DNA of 38,052 nt from Trichocoleus sp. FACHB-46 (GTDB lineage Bacteria; Cyanobacteriota; Cyanobacteriia; FACHB-46). Below, one piece after another: positions 32,941 to 38,052 of this stretch. Each line of letters begins with the position of its first letter. Positions within the stretch are counted from its first letter, which is position 1. The stretch covers positions 1 through 38,052 of the forward strand of contig NZ_JACJOD010000066.1 in assembly GCF_014695385.1 (NCBI RefSeq). The letters run 5' to 3'. Position numbers and translations under genes: made by a program. The notes beneath the pieces were generated by a model that was not told where the DNA came from, searched no databases, and saw nothing but the letters and a program-made list of their open reading frames with translations.

Positions 32941-33177
32941 CCTACCGTTGAACCAAGTTTTCCAAGAGCCTAACTAGGCGATCGCCTGTAGCTGCTTGTT
33001 GTCTAGCTGTGGGTGACTGTTCCTCCACATTTCCCGCCACTCGCTCCATTTGTTCAATTCCTTTCAGTCACTACATGACAATACAGGGGCAAATAAAGAG
33101 AGGGAGAGGGGAGCGATCGCATTTCTCCGGGCAATCTAAAAATGCACGTGTCGCGGCTCGGTTGACTGAGCTTTTTG

Positions 33178-33729
33178 ATGAGTAAGTTACGAGCCTTGTG
33201 GCCTGCCTGGTTTCCCTATCCCAGTTCTTGGTTCAGAGCTTGGGGTTTGGCAATACCAACATTTGCTGGAGTGGCAGTTTTTAGTCTTGAAGTTTGGCGC
33301 TTCTTCATCCTGTTTATTGTCGGGACAGCCGAGCAAGCAGAGGGCATGTCATTTTTCCTTTGGATGTCCGTGGGAGCCTTAGCCGCATCGCTAGTCCTTT
33401 ATTTGGTGTTTGTAGGCTTGTACTCTCTACTACTCCGCCTGTTCTGGACAAAACCGCCTCAATGGGTGCATTTCCGCGATTGGAAGATGGTGCTTTACGG
33501 TTTTGTAGTGACTACGCTAGCAATATTGGCAAGTGCCATCACCTTTGCTTCATTTCTCAAAGCTATTCCAGTGGGTGATTCAGTCGTTGCCACGATTCAA
33601 AGAAGAGATGGCTTGGATGAGGAACAGGTTATAGAGAGGCTATTTGGCGTTTGGTTTGTCGTTGCCGCTTACTGCTACCAGACAGAGCTGCTAGTTCGCC
33701 AACGTCTCAATAAAAAGCGATCGCCCTAA
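33178..33729 (+). CDS. Multi-pass membrane protein of unknown function
   Basis: The start is the ATG at 33178, just after a TTG that the open frame includes. The 183-residue product has about four hydrophobic helices: LAIPTFAGVAVFSLEVWRFF, WMSVGALAASLVLYLVFVGL, VLYGFVVTTLAILASAITFA, and FGVWFVVAAYCYQTELL. A polar loop of about 30 residues (VGDSVVATIQRRDGLDEEQV) separates the last two, and the C-terminus is short and basic. No family is recognised. It stands alone in the 244-bp wake of the replication gene and converges on the minus-strand operon at 33769-35556, whose terminator overlaps its 3' end. A maintenance or surface-exclusion role would be guesswork. Confidence 0.6.
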   Translation: MSKLRALWPAWFPYPSSWFRAWGLAIPTFAGVAVFSLEVWRFFILFIVGTAEQAEGMSFFLWMSVGALAASLVLYLVFVGLYSLLLRLFWTKPPQWVHFRDWKMVLYGFVVTTLAILASAITFASFLKAIPVGDSVVATIQRRDGLDEEQVIERLFGVWFVVAAYCYQTELLVRQRLNKKRSP

Positions 33730-33748
33730 TAAGGTGAGCGATCGCCCT
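33710..33748 (-). terminator. Terminator of the minus-strand operon
   Basis: Two HIP1 octamers (33717-33724 and 33738-33745) pair as stem arms; on the minus strand the second arm is followed by TTTTTA. It overlaps the end of the convergent membrane-protein gene. HIP1 is self-complementary, so chance pairing is possible. Confidence 0.45.
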
Positions 33749-33768
33749 TCCAACAGCTGATTAGATTT

Positions 33769-34137
33769 TTATGCTGCTACTCCAACAGATTTTTTAGGTA
33801 AACCGCGAGGACACCTAACTGCCAGATCAGGCTGAACATGGTTCCACAAAGTCTCTAGTTCTTCTGCCAGGTACTCTGAATCAATTTCTGTGGTTGGGTC
33901 GTGTTGTTCGTCCTTCAGCACAGCATAGAGACTGGTTTGAAGAGTACTGCTCTCATCCTTCCACTGACGATAGCGCAGCTCTGGTTGATAACCCATCTCT
34001 ACCAGCAGTGCCAGAGTTTCGCTGATGGTCATATTCTCAACCTCACTCAGGACAACGTAGAGCAAAACTTGTCCCGGTCCTGGCTTAACTGGCATTTCTA
34101 AGGGTGCTAAGGGCTGTAATGGTGCTACGGATTGCAT
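33769..34137 (-). CDS. Hypothetical protein, last gene of a four-gene operon
   Basis: I use the ATG at 34137 (122 residues), which follows AGAGGATAGAACT closely; the longer frame to 34182 would overlap the preceding gene. The product starts with a Pro/Leu-rich segment (MQSVAPLQPLAPLEMPVKPG) and a beta strand VLLYVVLSEVENM, then helices, and ends VRCPRGLPKKSVGVAA. It lacks a signal peptide and is likely cytoplasmic, unlike the two exported proteins encoded just upstream. No family is recognised. The 4-bp gap from the preceding stop codon indicates co-translation. Confidence 0.6.
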   Translation of the reverse strand: MQSVAPLQPLAPLEMPVKPGPGQVLLYVVLSEVENMTISETLALLVEMGYQPELRYRQWKDESSTLQTSLYAVLKDEQHDPTTEIDSEYLAEELETLWNHVQPDLAVRCPRGLPKKSVGVAA

Positions 34138-34141
34138 AGTT

Positions 34142-34558
34142 CTATCCTCTGAAAGTGCATTCGTAACGTTTACCTTTGCCAACTTTGCGAACGTTGGAAA
34201 TGGTGACTTTTGACCCTCCTTGATGAGTCGCTGTTCTTGCTAAAGCTTCGCACTTTTTCTGAGCTTCTGCGACGCTATCTGCCCACACATAATCAATCCA
34301 GTTTTCTTGTTCGCCTTCAGCTTCTGGGTCATCCAAAACGGGCATAGGAATCAGGATTGGGTTTTCCAAAGTGTGCTTGACCTGCCAGTAAACTGCTCCT
34401 CCAACGGTTACTACTGCAACAACACACTGAGGCGTACTCATACATGCAGCTACAGCAGGAACTAAAGCCGCAGGGGTAGCCTCCGTTTGTTGTGGGATTG
34501 ACAGAGCTGCTGTGGCAGCAGCGAGGGCGATCGCTACTTGTTTCCTAAACATAGGCAT
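34142..34558 (-). CDS. Small exported protein of unknown function
   Basis: The 138-residue product has a signal peptide (MPMFRKQVAIALAAATAALS) with a possible cut near QTEATPA. A second hydrophobic stretch (PAALVPAVAACMSTPQCVVAVVTVGGAVYWQ, about 29-59, quoted in parts) may form a membrane helix. The remainder includes DYVWADSVAEAQKKCEALAR and ends with ISNVRKVGKGKRYECTFRG. Cysteines are at about 39, 45, 103 and 134 and could pair outside the cytoplasm. A second ATG at 34552 is possible. It lies 17 bp after the upstream gene's stop codon in the same operon. I do not recognise a family. Confidence 0.62.
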   Translation of the reverse strand: MPMFRKQVAIALAAATAALSIPQQTEATPAALVPAVAACMSTPQCVVAVVTVGGAVYWQVKHTLENPILIPMPVLDDPEAEGEQENWIDYVWADSVAEAQKKCEALARTATHQGGSKVTISNVRKVGKGKRYECTFRG

Positions 34559-34575
34559 TTCTTTGATTGCGAAAG

Positions 34576-34944
34576 TTAGTTATTTCTCGTACTGAAGGTG
34601 TAACTCTGGTACGTCCCCGCCGCGTTGTACTGGATGCCGATCCAGGTTTCGCGATCGGTGTCCAAGGGAAAATATTCCACAGTGCCAATGAAGCAATAGG
34701 GGAAGCCAGCCAAATTCCGCATAGCATCGGTGCTGTTGCCTTCTGCAACATAAATGAGTCGGCTTAACTGCTCCCGTGAAAGTGTGGCTTCTGGATCTAC
34801 CACCTGGCATTGCTCTTGAATTGGAGCGGCTGCATAAGGGTTGTTTGCAACGGCTTGAGTGCCAAGGCCCAGCTCTGCACCAATATCTTGCTGGCATTGC
34901 TGCATCGTTGTAGCTAGCAGTAGCCCGAAGGCAAGTTGTTTCAT
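34576..34944 (-). CDS. Small exported or lipoprotein-like protein, weakly BamE/SmpA-like
   Basis: I use the ATG at 34944 behind AGGGGG; the frame also allows GTG at 34947. The 122-residue product has a short signal sequence ending TTMQQC, which could be a lipobox-like cleavage before Cys16. The core LSREQLSRLIYVAEGNSTDA...GFPYCFIG and WIGIQYNAAGTYQSYTF recalls the small outer-membrane lipoprotein fold of BamE/SmpA: a helix pair followed by strands with an aromatic end. This resemblance is weak. It starts 10 bp after the stop of the HTH/coiled-coil gene and precedes another exported protein gene, so the operon makes at least two envelope proteins. Confidence 0.55.
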   Translation of the reverse strand: MKQLAFGLLLATTMQQCQQDIGAELGLGTQAVANNPYAAAPIQEQCQVVDPEATLSREQLSRLIYVAEGNSTDAMRNLAGFPYCFIGTVEYFPLDTDRETWIGIQYNAAGTYQSYTFSTRNN

Positions 34945-34953
34945 CACTGCCCC

Positions 34954-35556
34954 CTAGCTTCCAGTTTCTAGAAACTGTTGTCTCAACTTGTTATAGGTTT
35001 CGAGTTCCGCTGTCACCTCGATTTCAAACCGCTCCATGCCACGCACAGCGCCTCTGGCTCGGTAAAGGTTAATTTCACCTTGAGACGAGTCTGTCGAGGT
35101 TGCAGCCGCTTGCTCGTTGAGGCGTTGCAGCCGCTCTGTTAGTTCTTGGCCCCTTTGTTGCAAACTGCCTATTTTGGTTTGCAGAGTGGCGAGCGCTCCT
35201 CCCACTTCTGGCGGTAGCAGTTCCCCCTCAATCACTCCGGCGCTGGCCCACTCCTCGGAGTAACGAGACTTCGCATCGATCACCCAATCTTTAGACTGCA
35301 TGCCCTCGGTTTTTACCCGCTGGGCGAAGTCAGAGAAGAGCGATCGTGCCAGTTCGGTAAATCCGCTTTTGTCACGTAACAGCGGCTCCGGTGCAACTTC
35401 AAGCAACCAATTGAACCAACGGGTTCTAATCGTCACCTCTTTGACACTGTGCTCATCTGCGATCTGCTGTGCGGTGTATCGTGCGGACTGTGCGGTAGAT
35501 GTGCGGCTAGGCGTGCTACTAGGGTGCGAACGCACGTGCGTTGTTACGTTTTCCAT
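34954..35556 (-). CDS. Helix-turn-helix/coiled-coil DNA-binding protein, first gene of operon
   Basis: The 200-residue product begins with a Ser/Thr-rich tail, then YTAQQIADEHSVKEVTIRTR (27-46), a typical helix-turn-helix, followed by WFNWLLEVAPEPLLRDKSGF. Residues about 118-150 form a coiled coil (TLQTKIGSLQQRGQELTERL) and the C-terminus is helical. Similar HTH plus coiled-coil proteins occur on cyanobacterial plasmids and act as regulators or accessory replication factors, to my recollection. AAGGA lies about 11 bases before the ATG. A 14-bp palindrome (35529-35542) lies within its first codons, and a 16-bp one (35604-35619) upstream. The protein probably regulates its own operon. Confidence 0.6.
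   Translation of the reverse strand: MENVTTHVRSHPSSTPSRTSTAQSARYTAQQIADEHSVKEVTIRTRWFNWLLEVAPEPLLRDKSGFTELARSLFSDFAQRVKTEGMQSKDWVIDAKSRYSEEWASAGVIEGELLPPEVGGALATLQTKIGSLQQRGQELTERLQRLNEQAAATSTDSSQGEINLYRARGAVRGMERFEIEVTAELETYNKLRQQFLETGS
35529..35542. promoter_or_regulatory. 14-bp perfect palindrome inside the first codons of the HTH gene
   Basis: AACGCACGTGCGTT equals its reverse complement. It lies just inside the 5' end of the HTH gene, where a bound protein would block transcription. Related GTGCG motifs crowd the next 40 bases. Confidence 0.45.
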
Positions 35557-35603
35557 ATGTACTCATTCCTTAGAATCCTTGATTTGTTCAGTTTTCAGGT
35601 TGT

Positions 35604-35619
35604 GCTGTACGTGTACAGC
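35604..35619. promoter_or_regulatory. 16-bp inverted repeat in the divergent promoter region
   Basis: GCTGTAC (35604-35610) and GTACAGC (35613-35619) flank GT. It sits 48 bp upstream of the HTH gene start and 144 bp from the divergent RHH gene, a suitable place for an operator. Confidence 0.5.
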
Positions 35620-35688
35620 GATCGCACAGAATCCGCGCGGTTGCATGTGCTTTTCCCGTGCGATCAGACAAATAGAAGCTTATCAAAT

Positions 35689-35718
35689 TTGGCATCTTTT
35701 GGCATCCAATGGCATCCA
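35689..35718. repeat. Three 10-bp direct repeats upstream of the RHH gene
   Basis: TTGGCATCTT, TTGGCATCCA and ATGGCATCCA lie head to tail with a period of ten, one helical turn, 44 bp before the ATG at 35763. Such helical-phase arrays are typical binding sites of RHH proteins, and can serve as operator or centromere. Confidence 0.65.
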
Positions 35719-35762
35719 AATGAAGCTATTCTTTAGAAATTGATGCTTTTGAGTAAAATGAG

Positions 35763-36002
35763 ATGCGTGATTTGGTGACTAACGACTTGCCACGAAAAGA
35801 CGAGCGAATTTCTGTCCCGTTTGATGCGGAGACCTATGAGCGACTAGAGCAAATGGCTAACCAAGAAGAGCGGCCTATTGCTCGACAAGTCACGCTATTG
35901 GTGAAAGCCGCCTTTGAGTTGATTGATGAGCAAGGCTTTCGGCTAGTAGAAGGGAAACTGAGAAAAATCTCTTTTGAAGAGCTGGAGACTAAGGATAGCT
36001 AA
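35763..36002 (+). CDS. Ribbon-helix-helix (CopG-type) DNA-binding protein
   Basis: The 79-residue product contains ERISVPFDAETYERLEQMAN (about 14-33) followed by ERPIARQVTLLVKAAFELID (about 36-55): a beta strand and two helices in the CopG/ribbon-helix-helix arrangement. CopG-type proteins repress plasmid copy-number or partition genes, or act as antitoxins. No toxin gene follows, so control of replication or partition is more likely. Three in-phase 10-bp repeats lie just upstream and are presumably its site. It diverges from the HTH-led minus-strand operon and precedes the duplicated CyRepA1 fragment by 50 bp. Confidence 0.8.
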   Translation: MRDLVTNDLPRKDERISVPFDAETYERLEQMANQEERPIARQVTLLVKAAFELIDEQGFRLVEGKLRKISFEELETKDS

Positions 36003-36052
36003 AAGCTCTTCAAGAGAAAAATAGTTTTTATATAAAGAAGTTGCTGCAGCAG

Positions 36053-36550
36053 CTATGCCAACGAAATTTATTACCAGTTGCGATTGCAAATTAAGCCAGA
36101 CCAAACTCCGGTGGAGATTGCTCACAAGCTGCTAAAAAAATTGGCGATCGATAAGGGCAAGAAGGAGCGGCCTGGTGATATTCAACTCGTGGCTCGGCCC
36201 GGTAGGCGGGAAGAAAAACGAGACAACGTCTACCGGATTGATCTCAGTGTGAATCCGGTTCGGGCTCGGCTGCTTGAAGCGGCTCGGCGCAAGCTTTATA
36301 GCTCTGTGTCCTCGATTTGTAATAAAGAAGTCACTAACTTACAAATTGATGACACCACTAAAATTCAACAAGCAGCGCCCCATCCTAAGGAATGGGTAGG
36401 GGCGGTGGTCACCTGTGCCGGGACGTTGGGGTGTTGGGGCGTTGGGTGATTGAAGCTATCTCTGATGTTGGTGCCTCGATTAAGCAGCTTGACGGCAGGG
36501 AATTTGCTAGCGGAGTTCCCTTGGATGAGCTGAGCTTGTTGGAGTAGGCG
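36053..36550 (+). pseudogene. Partial, mosaic duplicate of the CyRepA1 3' end
   Basis: This segment copies 32447-32940. Bases 36053-36342 are identical to 32447-32736; thereafter substitutions accumulate and an 8-bp insertion near 36428-36440 shifts the frame, ending translation at WGVG. It lacks the catalytic domains and has only a chance ATG at 36078. The sharp switch from identity to divergence suggests gene conversion between the rep gene and an older relative, or recombination with another plasmid's rep. Confidence 0.85.
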
Positions 36551-36631
36551 ATCGCTGATTAGATGGGCGACGAGTGCTTTGAGTTTGTCGTGAGTTAAAA
36601 TCTCTGCTTGGTCATAAGAAACGACTTTCAT
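36365..36631 (-). pseudogene. Small gene truncated by the CyRepA1 fragment
   Basis: The ATG at 36631 lies 6 bp after the stop of the 188-residue gene, suggesting one transcript. The first 27 codons (MKVVSYDQAEILTHDKLKAL...) look protein-like; after about base 36550 the frame reads antisense through the duplicated rep segment, which cannot be native coding sequence. I take it as a gene cut short by arrival of that segment. Confidence 0.4.
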
Positions 36632-36637
36632 CAATCT

Positions 36638-37204
36638 CTAGACCTCAACACTATCGATAAATGAGAGAGCTTCATCTAAGCAGGTAAAGCGCCATCGGAT
36701 TTGCCCTGGCTGACTTTTACCTGCTTCTGCAACCTGAGATACTATGTTGCGCCACCCCCGACGTTTATTGAGTTTTACTAAGAAAGTTGTCGACTGCTCT
36801 CGAATGATTTTGACAACTTTAAACCACTCGTTATGCCATACAAGCTCGGACTGTACAGATACAGATTGAGATTGCTCTCGATCCCGCATTCTTTTCGCTA
36901 AGTCTTGGAGGGAATGCGCCAGTTTTTCACGATGAAATTCTCTATCAAGTTCGTAGGCGCGGCTGAGTCTTTCGTCTCTTTCAGCGTCAGTCCACCCTCT
37001 TTTCTTAACAAGACGTTGAACATACGCTTGAATCACGAGTTCTTTAGCTTGCTCTGCACGCAGCTGGCCACAGCCATCCTTGATACCCATATATGAGCAA
37101 TGCACCTTGACCTTGGGTACCCACCACCCATTGAAAGATTGAGTGATGCCACCAATGCAAATTCTGTTGAAAGTAACCAGGCTGGGAAACTCAACCCTTT
37201 CCAT
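36638..37204 (-). CDS. Hypothetical protein of 188 residues
   Basis: The product has a beta-rich N-terminal part with two aromatic/cysteine segments (WWVPKVKVHCSYMGIKDGCG, about 27-46) and then a long helical, strongly charged middle (about 55-115, e.g. ERDERLSRAYELDREFHREK). The end, LNKRRGWRNIVSQVAEAGKS...RWRFTCLDEALSFIDS, returns to a mixed fold. No catalytic motif is recognisable. It precedes a truncated gene on the same strand. It is separated from the Uma2 gene by 164 bp in which I see no gene. Confidence 0.55.
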   Translation of the reverse strand: MERVEFPSLVTFNRICIGGITQSFNGWWVPKVKVHCSYMGIKDGCGQLRAEQAKELVIQAYVQRLVKKRGWTDAERDERLSRAYELDREFHREKLAHSLQDLAKRMRDREQSQSVSVQSELVWHNEWFKVVKIIREQSTTFLVKLNKRRGWRNIVSQVAEAGKSQPGQIRWRFTCLDEALSFIDSVEV

Positions 37205-37368
37205 ATCTTTGACTACTTCACTTAAAAAGATTGTAGTTCCTCATATAGGGGTTGAAAAGGCGTTCATGTATGGCTAGATCAATATCTGCTGCTCGTTGTT
37301 CGTATCTGCCCTGGTAATTCCCGTGCTGATGGGTGTAGTCAGCCTTAGTCTAACCGCATGCTGGTCGC

Positions 37369-37977
37369 CTACCTTGCCGCTTCAATCACCTGATTGGCTG
37401 TAATTTGTAATTCTGGAAATGCCTGGGAAACAATGCGATCGTTTCCCGTAAAGCGAGTCACCTGATACTCACCGTCTAGCAAGCAGCAGACTGAGATAGT
37501 GGGTTGCTTCGGAGAGCCAATGTAGCGAGATGCTCCCAATGCTAAGTAATCGATGATCCAATATTCAGGGATGCCCATCTCTTCGTAGTCTGTGAGCTTC
37601 CGGCCATAGTCATCCCGCCAATTGGTACTGGCTACTTCCACCACCAAGCGAGCTGACCTACCAATGGTAATGGTCGAGCGCTTTTCCCATAGAGGATCGT
37701 CTTTGACAGCCTGCTCATCCAGTACCACTACATCTGGTAGATATCCTGCTCTATCAGTAAATGGCTTTACTGTGCAAGTTCGAGGAATAAAGCAAGGTAG
37801 ACGCTGCTGCCTGATCTCGAAATTTAATTCAGCCACAACGAAGCCAGCAAGCTTTTCATGAGTACCCGTGGGGTTCAACTCGACTACAACTCCATCAATC
37901 AGCTCATAGCGTCCTGGTTCTGGGCACCAATCCAGAAACTCTTCAAAGCTTAGTAGGCTGGGTAAGGCTTGAACCAT
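37369..37977 (-). CDS. Uma2 family (DUF820) PDDEXK endonuclease-like protein
   Basis: I use the ATG at 37977 (202 residues); the frame extends to a GTG at 38004. The family pattern is clear: RYELIDGVVVELNPTG near 22-37, LPDVVVLDE near 84-92, LVVEVAS near 115-121, then GRKLTDYEEMGIPEYWIIDY near 129-148. These supply the Asp, Glu and Lys of a PD-(D/E)XK nuclease fold. Uma2 proteins are extremely abundant in cyanobacteria, and their biological substrate is unsettled. No methylase or toxin partner lies nearby. On the circle it diverges from the NERD remnant across the closing junction. Confidence 0.88.
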   Translation of the reverse strand: MVQALPSLLSFEEFLDWCPEPGRYELIDGVVVELNPTGTHEKLAGFVVAELNFEIRQQRLPCFIPRTCTVKPFTDRAGYLPDVVVLDEQAVKDDPLWEKRSTITIGRSARLVVEVASTNWRDDYGRKLTDYEEMGIPEYWIIDYLALGASRYIGSPKQPTISVCCLLDGEYQVTRFTGNDRIVSQAFPELQITANQVIEAAR

Positions 37978-38007
37978 AGCGATCGCCTGAATTTCTCTCT
38001 TCACTAT

Positions 38008-38052
38008 AGTTGGTGCAACGGCGTTGGGTAAATTAAGCCTAGATCCAACCAG
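38008..38052. repeat. Terminal direct repeat, right copy (circular-contig overlap)
   Basis: Exact copy of bases 1-45. It should be counted once when the circle is closed. A true 45-bp tandem duplication is the alternative, but is less likely given its position exactly at both window ends. Confidence 0.85.

Noticed and set aside
35689-35718. Start of a CRISPR array
   Set aside because: The units are 10 bp with no spacers, and no cas gene exists in the window.

Overview
The window reads as one complete circular cyanobacterial plasmid of about 38.0 kb. The first 45 bases (1-45) recur exactly as the last 45 (38008-38052), the usual signature of a circular contig, giving a circle of about 38,007 bp. 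The cyanobacterial host is inferred from the many HIP1 octamers (GCGATCGC), a CyRepA1-family replication protein, a PEP-CTERM protein, a Uma2 endonuclease and a GAF/PAS hybrid histidine kinase. I saw no rRNA, tRNA, CRISPR array, intact IS element or relaxase, so nothing suggests self-transfer.

Layout. (1) 67-2131: a truncated NERD-helicase remnant, then a divergent pair made of a Nudix/winged-helix NrtR-like regulator and a DUF4917 protein with SIR2-like motifs, with palindromic operators between them. (2) 2250-4665: a catalytic-domain-only tyrosine recombinase behind a 24-bp palindrome, a small MshEN-like protein, and a ParA/partner partition operon followed by four 8-bp repeats. (3) 4830-8467: a GC-rich exported protein, a membrane protein flanked by repeats, a small anchored protein, and a decayed serine recombinase. 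(4) 8738-16735: a minus-strand metal/export-like block with a small exported protein, a NicO nickel/cobalt transporter, a TPR protein, a DUF4331 protein, a PEP-CTERM protein and a STAND-type ATPase with a C-terminal HTH. (5) 17201-20774: a second, paralogous mini tyrosine recombinase and a 957-residue hybrid histidine kinase. (6) 20775-24183: an exported protein within a graveyard of broken genes, including a receiver-domain relic, group II intron 3' ends and large hairpins. (7) 24184-28913: a lone 2OG-Fe(II) oxygenase, then a small basic protein and a 695-residue tyrosine recombinase bracketed by matching sequences. (8) 29421-38004: CyRepA1 replication protein, a membrane protein, a four-gene minus-strand operon of unknown function, a ribbon-helix-helix regulator with three 10-bp repeats, a partial mosaic duplicate of the CyRepA1 3' end, a hypothetical protein and a Uma2 endonuclease.

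How it fits together. Replication (CyRepA1), partition (ParA and partner, with the RHH protein as a possible second system) and probably resolution (recombinases) form the plasmid backbone. Cargo includes the metal-transport block, sensory and regulatory proteins, and the Nudix/DUF4917 pair. That pair is the best candidate for an undescribed system: an ADP-ribose-type regulator diverging from a putative NAD-using effector. Second is the self-contained small-protein plus giant-recombinase module. Repeats, relics and the mosaic rep duplication show repeated recombination.
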